From contig CAIIXF020000007.1 of NCBI GenBank assembly GCA_903813345.2, positions 503,730 through 567,729 of the forward strand: DNA of 64,000 nt. The letters are read 5' to 3'. Source of the DNA: Owenia fusiformis. Taxonomy: Eukaryota > Annelida > Polychaeta > Sabellida > Oweniidae. Below, in pieces: positions 30,263 to 40,814 of the stretch. Position 1 is the first letter of the stretch. Each line of letters starts with the position of its first letter. Both the position numbers and the translations under genes were made by a program. The notes below the pieces were generated by a model that worked only from the letters and a program-made list of their open reading frames with translations, was not told the DNA's origin and searched no databases.

Positions 30263-32274
30263 TTAGACTCCAGATGTCAATCTGGAGTCTATTGTTTTTG
30301 CCAGTATTCTTATTATTAGACTCCAGATGTCAATCTGGAGTCTATTGTTTTTGCCAGTATTCTTCTTATTCTTATTCTTATTCTTATTATTCTTTAGGAG
30401 TTTTTTCAATAACTATGAGGTATCCAGTAAGGACCATAATACTGTTTATTTAGGTTCAGTATCTAGTTGGTGGGAAATTGGGTCAATTTTTTATCTAGGT
30501 CAAAGGTCAAGAACTAGGTCAAATCCAGTACTTTGTCACTTTTTTCGATTTTCTCGGTCATCCTTCAATATTTTGGATCCGGGTTTTTTTCATTGTATTC
30601 CTTATAAAAAAGTAGGAAACCTGGGGTTGATTTAGTTTTTTGATATCTCAAACCGATTTCGAGATATCAGTGTCCGAAAACGAGGTCCAAAAAAAAGTTC
30701 TCCGAATCAAATGTCCAGGATATTAGTCTTATAGGAAATTTTCTCAGGATTCCGAATCTGAAAACGAAATTTGGATCTGACTTCCAGTTCGGAAGTTATG
30801 GCGTTTTGAAAACTCAAAAATCGCTAAATTTGGTGCCCCATGTTAATTCAATGGGAAAAAATATTTTTTTGAAGTGTAAAATACGAGATATAGACTAAGC
30901 ACAGCTAAACATAATGGAAGCCCATAGAAGAAAGGGACCTCAAAACCTTTTTTTCATAAAAATTTGGACACCAAAATGCCTAGGTCAAAATCTAGGTCAA
31001 ATTCAAAGTTTTTCCTTATTTTGCGATTCTGACACTACAGATTAATTATATTCTTCGAAATGTTGTATACAAGTAGCCAAGAGTGTGCTTATAATGTTAG
31101 CCTTTTGTCGTCAGAAAGTATTCTGACCCACTTTTGAGATATGGTGTCCGAAAAGTAGGTCAAAATAAAATATTCTCCAAATTTAACGTTAGGGTTATGA
31201 ATTAAGTATAGAATTTTCTCAGGAGTCCGAATCTGCAAACCAAATTTCGATCTGACTTCCGGTTCGGAAGTTATGACATTTTGAAAGCTAAAAAATCGGT
31301 AAATTTGGTGCCCCATGTTATGTCAATGGGATAAAAGATTTTTTTGAAGTGTAAAATACGAGATATAGACTAAGTACAGCTTAAAATAATGAAAGCCTAT
31401 GAAAGAATGGGACCTCGAAGGCTACCCAACTTCAAAATTTGGACACCAAAATCCTTAGGTCAAAATCTAGGTCAAATTCATAGTTTTTCCTTATTTTTGC
31501 GATTCTGACACTATATTTAAATGATTTGCTTCAAAATTTTGTATACAGGTAGGAAAGAGTGTGCTAATAGTGTTAGCCTTTTGCCGTCAGAAAGTATTTC
31601 GACCCACTTTTAAGATATGGTGTCCGAAAAGAAGGTAAAAAAAAAAAGTTCTCCAAATTTAACATATGAGTTATGAATTAAGGGTAGAATTTTCTCAGGA
31701 ATTCGAGTCTGCAAACTAAATTTCGATCCGACTTCCGGTTCCGAAGTAATGGCGTGTCCAAAAAGTAGGTCAAAATAAAAATTCGCCAAATTTAACGTAT
31801 GAGTTATGAATTAGGGGTAGAATTTTGTCATGAATCCGAAACTTTAAATCAAATTTAGATCCGACTTCCGGTTCGGAAGTTATGGCGTTTTGAAATTTCG
31901 GAAAATCGATCTGATGGTATCCTGATAGAGAGTCAAGAGTAGAGAAGAAAATATTGAAAAATTCATCCATCCTTCCTATCTGATCCTATCCTATCCTTCC
32001 TATCTATCCTTCCTTCGTATCCTTTCCTTCCTATCCTTCCTATCCTCTCCTATCATATCCTTTCTTCATATTCTGTTCTATCCTATTCTTCTTTCTTATT
32101 CTATCCTATCGTTCCTTCCCATTCTATACTATCCTACCTTCCTATTTTATCCATCCATCTTATTCTGGATGACTCAGCTTATTCTGGATGACTCGGCTTA
32201 TTTTAGATGACTGGGCTTAAAAAAGTCTAGATCTGGAGTCTGAAATTGAACTTCGTTCAATTTCCAAAGTCTAG
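30263..32274 (+). mobile_element. Helentron-like non-autonomous element (HINE type), copy A
   Basis: The 5' end has a 24-bp palindrome (GACTCCAGAT ... ATCTGGAGTC) present twice at a 53-bp spacing. The core holds two to three units of about 430 bp with GACTTCCGGTTCGGAAG and TAGGTCAAA phrases, then a TATCC/CTTCC microsatellite (31975-32150). The 3' end repeats the subterminal ATCTGGAGTC and closes with a 10-bp-stem hairpin (GAAATTGAAC-TTC-GTTCAATTTC, 32242-32264), six bases and CTAG. Subterminal inverted repeats, a tandem-repeat core and a 3' hairpin before CTAG are Helitron/Helentron hallmarks. No Rep or helicase gene is present. Confidence 0.7.
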
Positions 32275-32738
32275 TTATTATTATTATTATTTTTCTCTAT
32301 ACGTTTTCTCAATAACTAGAAGACATTGAGTCAAGTCCTGTATACGAGGGGTGATTCAAAAGTAATGGACAAAATTTTATAGGCATACTAAATTTCGCCC
32401 AATCAGTCTAATTTTTTCACAGTGAATAGATCAATCAATTCTCTACTTTGTGTCGAATTCTCATTTAAATGCATTTGAAATTGTTTCAGCTATGCGTAAC
32501 CATGGTAACAAGGGTAAGCATGGGTGGAATTGGTTTTTTAATGATAATTGAATGTTTTTGTAATTTTTGCTTGATTTCGTTTTAATGACTCAATTACCAC
32601 ACATGATATGTCTAACAAGCATGGTAATGCAATTGTCAAGCAAGACTCACATGCCCATGTGTTTGCTGTTGAGTTCTAAATTCAGCAACCAATTGTGCTA
32701 TGACATCACAATGATATTTCTAAGAGTGATGAGTCACA

Positions 32739-33083
32739 GTGAGTCAGAAAGTAGACACAAGAGACAATCGTTTGTTACACATGGACAATGCCCCAGCACA
32801 CAGGTCCAAGCTAGTTCAGGATACTCTTGCAGCATTCATGGACATGCCTCAACTTCCACATGCTCCATATAGCCCTGATACTGCTCCTTGTGATTTCTAT
32901 CTTTTTCCCACCCTTAAGATGGCATTAAAGGGACAATCCTTTCAGACATTAGCTGAGCTGCAAATGGCTGTACAAAAACAGCTGAACACCATGGCTGCTG
33001 ATGGATTTGGGCATGTGTTCTCTGCATGGGTGCGCCGACAGAAGAAAGTAATTGAACTTGGAGGAGAATACATTGAGGATTGA
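32739..33083 (+). pseudogene. mariner transposase, C-terminal part
   Basis: HMDNAPAHRS supplies the second catalytic Asp and PYSPDTAPCDFYLFP the third, as in mariner-family D,D transposases. LKMALKGQSFQT, the VRRQKKVIELGGEYIED end and the stop complete the domain. The N-terminal DNA-binding half and the first Asp region (32470-32738) are not readable in one frame. A related short stretch in another frame overlaps. Confidence 0.88.
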
Positions 33084-33119
33084 ATATAATTCAAATGGAT
33101 GATCATCAGGAATAACTAG

Positions 33120-33920
33120 ATAACGGCAACTCCGCGGAGTAGCAAATCCCAACGAACAAAATATCAATTACTGAATTCCAATCAATTATACTCATTACTT
33201 TGGTTGAAAATGAAAAAATTAGATTTTAGAATTGCGAATTCCTGCAAAGCAGCCATTTTGAATTTTCTGAGGTACAAATCTGAAAAATAATACCATAATT
33301 GTGATCTACTCCAAAATTCCTTCAATTTGAGTATAATATAGCCATACTTTGAAGGGATCGAAAAATTATTGCGAAATCGTACATTAGATGGCCATTTTGA
33401 ATTTTACGAGGCTCGAATCGGAAAAAAGATACAATATTTGCAATCCACTCTTAATTGCCTTTAATTTAAGTATAATAAAGCTATACTTCAGAAAGATCTA
33501 AAAATTAGCGAAAATTTCTGTTTTCCTGTCCCCTCATACATGGCCCCTGGGGGTCAGGATGAAAAACACGGAATATATGTGAAATAGATAAATGTTGTGA
33601 ATACACTACCAAAATTTCAAACAATAATATTAATTACTTTGGTTTAGAATGAAAAATTTATGATTTTGCGAAAAAGTCCCGTCATTTTTAAAGCAGCGGC
33701 CATCTTGAAAAATTTTTTTTTTTGCGTTAAACTATTCACCAATATACATCTTTCCACTAAATATGAAGAAAATCTGTCAACTAGTATTTGAGTTATCTTC
33801 CGGACAGACGGATGGACTGACTGACTGACGGACTGACAGACTGACGGACTGACGGACAGACGGACAGACGGACGGACGGAGGGCTTCACTATATCCCTAA
33901 CGAACTTCGTTCGTTGGGAT
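33120..33920 (+). mobile_element. Second Helentron-like repeat family (copy inside mariner)
   Basis: The 5' side has CTCCGCGGAG and TCCCAACGAAC. The 3' side has a GACG/GACT microsatellite (33805-33880) and a hairpin CCCTAACGAAC-TTC-GTTCGTTGGG that repeats TCCCAACGAAC in inverted form, then TAATTATAG. The core has tandem GGCCATTTTGAATTTT...GAGTATAATA units. A reversed relative lies at about 49540-50175. Reading frames are closed. Confidence 0.65.
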
Positions 33921-33926
33921 AATTAT

Positions 33927-34068
33927 AGGATATCCTATGATTTTGAGGAATATCATTTTTATCTACGAGGTGATATTGATATCTGCACGAGAGAGCGAAG
34001 CGAACGAGTGCATATATCAATATCACAGAGTAGATTAAAATGATATTCTGAAAAAAATCATAGGATGT
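33927..34068. repeat. Large palindrome
   Basis: TCCTATGATTTT, AATATCATTTTTATCTACGAGG and TGATATTGATAT before the centre are mirrored by ATATCAATATCA, AGATTAAAATGATATT and ATCATAGGA after it. The loop is a short purine-rich GAGAGAGCGAAGCGAA near 33990-34005. Arms of about 60 bp could extrude as a cruciform. Confidence 0.75.
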
Positions 34069-34069
34069 T

Positions 34070-34346
34070 CTTATTATCCTACACTTACAAGGAGTGTACT
34101 AAATGTATAATATCATTGCAAAATGAATTTCATGCCAAATAGAGTCAATTTGGCGGGAAATCAACAAGCGGAGTATATCGTCACAATATCCTCCGCATAT
34201 TGGGTTTTCCGGAGTATATCGTCACGATATCCTCCGCCCGGAGTATATCGTGACGATATCCTCCGGATATTCATTTTGCCCATAAATATCAAATTTATTT
34301 TTTAATGTTATTATACATTTAGTACACTAAGTGTAGGATAATAAGG
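34070..34346. repeat. Foldback with 43-48-bp inverted arms and internal palindromes
   Basis: 34070-34117 and 34304-34346 are imperfect inverted copies (TTATTATCCTACACTT against AAGTGTAGGATAATAA). Between them, three palindromic units with GGAGTATATCGT and ACGATATCCTCC occur at about 34168-34264. It is probably a small MITE. Confidence 0.7.
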
Positions 34347-36164
34347 AATGTTTGGATTATTATTGAGCTTACTGCGATATGCTTTTCATATACATCTTGC
34401 ATTGCAAAATATATTGCACCAGCAAACTTTTCATTGAAAATCCATTTGTTATTATGATGAAAATAGCCTTAAAAATGGATTCCGGGTGTATGCACCATGA
34501 TCCAAGAGAAGTGCTCTATCTCAAAATGTATTTGCATTTAGTTAATAAAATTTTAACATCTAATAGATAATTGATTAATCTTTATTTGTACAAAGTTTCA
34601 TTCAAATCTGGTAAAGGTAAGCGTGCCTATAAAATTTTGTCCATTACTTTTGAATCACCCCTCGTATGGTCAATTTAGGTTCAGTATCTAGTTTCTCGGA
34701 AATTGGGTCAAATTTTTATCTAGGTCAAAGGTCAAGAACTAGGTCAAATCCAGTACTTTGTCACTTTTTTCGATTTTCTCAGTTGTCCTTCGATATTTTC
34801 GATCCAGGTTTTTTTCATTGTGTTCCTCATAAAAAAGTAGGAAAGCTAGGGTCGATTTAGTTTTTTGATATCTCAAACCGATTTTGAGATATGGCGTCCA
34901 GAAAGTAGGTCACACCAAAACGTGGTCCAAATTCAATGTATGAGTTATGAATTAGGGGTAGAATTTTGTCAGGAATCCGAATCTACAAACCAAATTTCGA
35001 TCCGACTTCTGGTTCGGAAGTTATTGCGTTCTGAAAACTCAAAAATCGCTAAATTTTGTGCCCATGTTAAGTCAATGGGAAAAAAGATTTTTTTGAAGTG
35101 AAAAATACGAAATATAGACTGAGTTCAGCTTAATTTAATGAAAGCTTTCAAAAGAAGGGAACCTCAAAAGCCATCTAGCTTCAGAATTTGGACACCAAAA
35201 TTCCTAGGTCAAAATCTAGGTCAAATTCAAAGGTTTCCCTTATTTTTGCGATTCTGACACTACACTTCAATTATATTCTTCGAAATTGTGTATACATGTA
35301 GAGTGTGCTAATAGTGTTAGCCTTTTGCCGTCAGAAAGTATTTTGACCCACTTTTGAGATATGGTGTCCGAAAAGTAGGTCAAAATAAAAAGTTCTCCAA
35401 ATTTAACGTATGAGTTATGAATTAGGAGTAGAATTTTGTCAGGAATCCGAATCTGCAAATCAAATTTCGATCCGACTTCCGGTCCGGAAGTTATGGCGTG
35501 TCCGAAAAGTAGGTCAAAATAAAAAGTTTCCAAATTTAACGTATGAGTTATGAATTAGGGGTAGAATTTTGTCAGGAATCCGAATCTGCAAACCAAATTT
35601 CGATCTGACTTCCGGTTCCGAAGTTATGGTGTGTCCAAAAAGTAGGTCAAAATAAAAATTCGCCAAATTTAACGTATGAGTTATGAATTAGGGGTAGAAT
35701 TTTGTCAGGAATCCAAATCTTTAAATCAAATTTAGATCCGACTCCCGGTTCGGAAGTTATGGCGTTTTGAAATTTAGGAAAAGCGATCTGATGGTATCCT
35801 GATAGAAAGTCAAGAGTAGAGAAGAAAATATTGAAAAATTCATCCATCCTTACTATCTGATCCTATCCTATCCTTTCCTTCCTATCTATCCTTCCTTCGT
35901 ATCCTTTCCTTCCTATCCTTCCTATCCTCTCCTATCATATCCTTTCTTCCTATTCTGTTCTATCCTATCCTTCTTTCTTATTCTATCCTATCGTTCCTTC
36001 CCATTCTATCCTAGCCTACCTTCCTATTTTATCCATCCATTTTATTCTGGATGACTCAGCTTATTCTGGATGACTCGGCTTATTTTAGATGACTGGGCTT
36101 AAAAAAGTCTAGATCTGGAGTCTGAAATTGAACTTCGTTCAATTTCCAAAGTCTAGTTATATTT

Positions 36165-36300
36165 TGATCTGCTTTATTGAGATCAATTGCTCAAATAGAG
36201 TTTGCATTAAAGTGACAGAAGAGTACTGCATTCATCATTTTATATCACAGTGAGGAAGCACAAGGGGCAACATTTGAAAACACATAAAATAAAAGGATTT
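36165..36300. repeat. Third copy of the 130-bp tandem unit
   Basis: Repeats GAAGCACAAGGGGCAACATT and AACACATAAAAT of 29986-30250. It was separated from them by the Helentron-like insertions. Confidence 0.7.
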
Positions 36301-36381
36301 CTAAAAGGTAACTCAGGACTTATAACAGAACTGTTGTTCTTCAATCTTAACAGTGTAAATTAGCAGATTCATTATAAAAGA

Positions 36382-37912
36382 CTACGAGCTATCACCATCT
36401 ACTTCAGATGATAACATTTCAGGCATATTCTTTGAATTTAAAATGTCAAACTCTGTGCATTTTCTTTTGCTTTTATAGCCCTCATGCCACAGCCTAGGAA
36501 CCAAATAGCACATGCAACGTGTGCACATGAACCGACAACCCTCCTCCCAATTGGGCATGTGCAGTACCATCCAGTGATCGCATCAATACTATAATGTACA
36601 TCTTGATTTGGGTTGTACTCCACCCATGTATGGTGAGATTTGGAGGACACAAACCTTGATTGAATTTTTACACAAATGAGGCCATCTCTTTCCTTCATAA
36701 CCATGATGGTATATTTCCCATCTACTTGAAGATGCTCATCTGTATATCGTTTAGATTGGTTGACTTGATACACCCCAAAAGTGAGTTGACGTAAATCATC
36801 TTCTGTCAAAATGGGGAAGTCATCAAGAGTGTCCATATTGCCATCTACTAGTTTCTTATAGCCTTATCAAGTCCTTGGTCTTTGATTTTCAACATGAGAG
36901 CATTCTCCATTTTTGCCTTTTCTAACATACTCCTTGCTAAGGCCTCATCTCCGGGTTTATTAGAAATTAGATCTGGTCTGAACCTATTGCATATACTTCC
37001 TATTATTTTGAGGTAATCCATAATGAATGGGATCTGGGTATTTGAGACAACATTATTGAAGAAAGCCCATTTCTTTAATCGTCCATTGACACTTTCAATT
37101 ACCCGTCTGATTTTTGTCACCAATCGCGTGCCATTAGCATCAGTTGTTTCTTGGGGGGCGCGACCTGGAGTCAACACAGGCATTTCTGTTAATATACCAC
37201 ACTCAAACAAGAACTCCAGCACATCACGAAATCCTCTATCAACAATGAAAATATCTGCTGGTTGAAGCCATGATTTAATACTCTCCATGTTAGACTTAAT
37301 GATATGCTCAGTAAAGTCATTGTTAGATGCCAAATATGGCCCTAGAATAGACATTATGTAGCCTGTTGTTGTACATATGACCATTGGCTAAGGAGTTTTC
37401 TACCCTCGTGCATACTGTAGCATTTTCTTTGAAAGGAGTAATTTGCACTTTTCTCAACAAAGATATATGTTCCTTCAAGAACCAACATCACACCATCAGA
37501 TGTATCAAAAAGGATCTTGGCTATATCTGAAGAATGAGATTTTATAATTTCCTCACGTGATATAACCAATGTTATTTGGAATAAAGTTGGTCATCAGAGA
37601 GGACCTTGTTGCATGGATGGCACGTGATAATTATTTTGACATATTTTTGGAAGGGTATTGAAGTAATGTTGTTAGAAACTTAAGGGAGAGGCCACCACGG
37701 AGTTTCATGAGAAGAGTGGCCAATGCCTTCCTTGGACTTCGAACTTTGGTTGATCTGAGCAAGGTGCAAGTCAATAGTTCTTTAAACTGATCTCTGCTTA
37801 GTCCAGTCAGTGTGTAATATTCTTCTCTGTTCATAGCAAATGGATCATCAAAATCAATTCTCTTGTTTTTATTTTTAGACTCTTTGGCAATCCTGCGTAC
37901 TTTGACAAGCAT
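36382..37912 (-). pseudogene. DDE_Tnp_4-type transposase with C-terminal SWIM zinc finger, broken
   Basis: Reading right to left: 37912-37631 is an N-terminal part (DDPFAMNREEYYTLTGLSRDQF) ending in a nonsense TAA. The same frame then continues with SRAIHATRSSLMTNF. 37569-37384 holds VLEGTYIFVEKSANYSFQRK, where the first catalytic Asp appears as Glu. 37384-36848 holds GYIMSILGPYL, FIVDRGFRD with the second Asp, and RRVIESVNGRLKKW with the Glu. After a one-base shift, 36836-36438 carries a SWIM finger (GWYCTCPIGRR, then CAHVACAIWF). DDE_Tnp_4 enzymes move PIF/Harbinger and ISL2EU elements by cut and paste; SWIM fingers bind DNA or protein. At least one stop, two frame changes and an Asp-to-Glu change make it non-functional. 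Confidence 0.85.
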
Positions 37913-37945
37913 TTCTATCAGTTCAGATGACGTCGTGGATGCATC

Positions 37946-38017
37946 AACCTTAAATCCAGAGTCCCTGTTAAGTTGTTAAGCAAGCCACAACTTAACAGGG
38001 ACTCTGGATTTAAGGTT
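37946..38017. repeat. Perfect inverted repeat, 31-bp arms and 10-bp loop
   Basis: 37946-37976 and 37987-38017 are exact reverse complements. The arm contains CCAGAGTCCCTGTTAAG. It sits 34 bases upstream of the transposase pseudogene start. It may be fused terminal repeats of an element, a palindromic MITE core or a transcribed hairpin. Confidence 0.92.
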
Positions 38018-39000
38018 TCCCCGGGAAAAACATTGTAATCCAAAGAAAACGATAATAATAACGAAACAGAATATTATGTTTGTCTTGGTATAACAATTTG
38101 GTATACCCTGTATACTAATGATTACTATTACTCACAATGCCTGATGTCTCCAATTATCACTTTGTAAGGACTTGACAATTTGCATTATGATACCATAACA
38201 TCATAACATAATAGTATAACATTATGTCCATGTATGCCACCTTAAAGAACAATGTGATTTTAATACATAAAATATTAACGTTTCTACACAAATGGATATG
38301 AGGAATATTCTGGAGAACATCTTAAGTTAAAAGGATAACTGGATTGTCTAGCTTCAAGTTCTACATAAGAAAGTATTAGCATGGGAGCAGTTTGTGGAAT
38401 AGGTTAATATTTACACATATTTATTAAATATTTTCATTTCAAGATGGTTGATTGACTTTGTTTCAAATTTTATAGACTGGTGCTTTATCGGCTTGGGACT
38501 TCAGGTCACCTTATTTGGTGCAAAGTGTACATTTTAATATGCGCTCCTATAACTCAAATATCTGTGGATTGATTTTGTTCAAATGGCCACTATCTGCATG
38601 AAAAATGTAATTTTTGATCTCAGTCATCAAATTTGGTACATATTAAATTGGCTAAATGCCTGATGAGTATAGGACTAGTATGAATGCTCAATTCAAAATC
38701 CACTTTGTAGAAAATATGAACTTAAAAAAATACCAGTTGTGAGATTTGTATTTCTTTTTTAATGAAATATTCCGAGTTAAAAATGACCGCCATTTATCAT
38801 GAAAAATGTAATATATTTACAACTTAGATGAGTACCATGTCATGGATATAGATTTTACCAAATACCAGTCAGATTGTATCATTTAGTGTTCAGAATGATG
38901 AGTTATTTGATGAATTATGTTTTGTTGGTTTTCACATTTCATTTGATATATATTTTCCCTGTCATCAGAATGGATTATTTTTATGTTTTTCTAAACTACA
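38018..39000. other. Stretch without a recognised gene
   Basis: AT-rich; no exon with both splice sites was found. It may be intron of the plus-strand gene beginning upstream of 40815. Confidence 0.4.
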
Positions 39001-40227
39001 CTTTTTTGGGTAGATGATGATTTAGCAAATAATCATTCATAGGGTTTAACTAAAAAAGTCAAAACTGTATAATGACAAGTTGTCTGTATATGTACATTGA
39101 CAATTGATGGTGTTGACAATTTCATTGAAATTAATATTATTCCTCTCAAACATTAGAAGAAGTAGAAGGGCTCTAAAATTGCTCTTCTACTTCTAACTTT
39201 ATGGAATTGCGTCTGCTGCATTTCTACATCTACAACTGACAGCATGTATAAATAAAATGCTTGGTGAAAATCTTGATTGAACATGGATAAAACTATTTCT
39301 GAAGATGTAGTCTCCATCGTTTATATAAAACAATCTGATATCAGGAGAGGTAAATAACATTATTGAAGGCAAGCTGTGAAGTGAGTTATACCATTGATGA
39401 TGGTCAATCCGCAAAATTAAATAGCCAAAATTTACCAAATCCACCAAATTAATAGAGCCAAATTAAAACAATTTGCAGTAACTATATGTAACCTCAAGTG
39501 CCAATGGGATAACACCAAAAATGTTAACAAAACACAAGAAAAGTAAAACATGTAGGTGTATATTAGTCATAAGGAAATTAGACCCCATTTATCCCAAATC
39601 ACAATCCAATGTGACTTTTTGGGTAGGTGATGATTTAGCAAATAATCATTCATAGGGTTTAACTAAAAAAGTCAAAACTGTATAATGACAAGTTGTCTGT
39701 ACATGTACATTGACAATTGATGATGTTGACAATTTCATTGAAATTAATATTATTCCTCTCAAACATTAGAAGAAGTAGAAGGGCTCTAAAATTGCTCTTC
39801 TACTTCTAACTTTATGGAATTGCGTCTGCTGCATTTCTACATCTACAACTGACAGCATGTATAAATAAAATGCTTGGTGAAAATCTTGATTGAACATGGA
39901 TAAAACTATTTCTGAAGATGTAGTCTCCATCGTTTATATAAAACAATCTGATATCAGGAGAGGTAAATAACATTATTGAAGGCAAGCTGTGAAGTGAGTA
40001 ATACCATTGATGATGGTCAATCCGCATAATTAAATAGCCAAAATTTACCAAATCCACCAAATTAATAGAGCCAAATTAAAACAATTTGCAGTAACTATAT
40101 GTAACCTCAAGTGCCAATGGGATAACACCAAAAATGGTAACAAAACACAAGAAAAGTAAAACATGTAGGTGTATATTAGTCATAAGGAAATTACACCCCA
40201 TTTATCCCAAATCACAATCCAATGTGA
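39001..40227 (+). repeat. Recent tandem duplication, period 613 bp
   Basis: 39001-39613 and 39614-40227 are near-identical, with only a few substitutions by eye (for example TGGATG...GATGGTG against GATGATG, and TTAGACCCC against TTACACCCC). Each unit includes a copy of the 'CAAGTGCCAA...GGGA' dispersed repeat. Unit ends share CAATCCAATGTGA. Confidence 0.92.
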
Positions 40228-40335
40228 AATGGTGTCTATTTCCCCCATTCCTACCATTCAAGTACCCATATCACAAAAAGAGACCATAACACCAAGGGAC
40301 AGAAGTCTTTACAATACATGTTGAATAATGAATTT
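39470..40335 (+). repeat. Dispersed repeat R1, copies 1 and 2
   Basis: Consensus features are TATATAAGCACAAGTGCCAAAGG, then AGCAAGAAAAGCAAA, AAGTGTA...GTCATAAG, CCCATATATCCCAAA and CACCAAGGGACA. Other copies lie at about 41745-41800, 44450-45165, 45800-46000, 61175-61360 (reversed) and 62765-62880. It has no coding capacity. Confidence 0.7.
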
Positions 40336-40814
40336 ATAATTGATTGTCAATACTCAAAACATCAAAATAAATCATCATAATCCATAGAACATAGTATTTA
40401 AAGATAGAGATAAATGACAGTATTTGGAGGATGTATACCTGATATTAATGTTTGGCATATTTGCTACTCAATAAAGGAAAGAATGCAATAAATAATTGCC
40501 GGGGAACTGACTCAATATTGATTAAATCTCTGAGAAACTGTAGGACAGTGATTTTTAAGGCTGTAGGGTGACAATGGTTGGGTGCATTCTCGTACTAGTA
40601 TTGTTTTTTCTTGTTCATATTTAAATCTTTTTTAATATTCTTATAATAAGTGAATCTTAACTGAATTAATTTAGTTGCATATATTTATGTTTTTTTATTT
40701 AATAATTTGGAGATCAAGTGTTGCTTTTAAATACAGGTAGTTACACGAATCATCACAAGCGTATTATGAAATAAGTGTGTATTGATTTGGGCTAATAATC
40801 CTTTTTTATTGTAG

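Larger units (their letters stand above)
32345..34664 (+). mobile_element. mariner-type DNA transposon, enlarged by inserts
   Basis: The terminal inverted repeats (32345-32385 and 34624-34664) are 41 bp and identical. They start CGAGGGGTGATTCAAAAG and are flanked by TA. The element is 2.3 kb rather than about 1.3 kb, because at least one other repeat (33120-33920) and palindromic DNA (33927-34346) lie inside. The transposase is truncated and decayed. Confidence 0.9.
32275..36156 (+). mobile_element. Helentron-like element, copy B, carrying a mariner insertion
   Basis: After removing 32345-34664 the sequence is collinear with copy A (TTCAATAACTA near the start, GGTTCAGTATCTAG, the CCGGTTCGGAAG repeats, the TATCC microsatellite at about 35850-36010 and the same hairpin at 36124-36146, then CTAG at 36153-36156). 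It lacks the duplicated 5' palindrome of copy A. Direct head-to-tail adjacency of two copies fits rolling-circle transposition. Confidence 0.7.
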
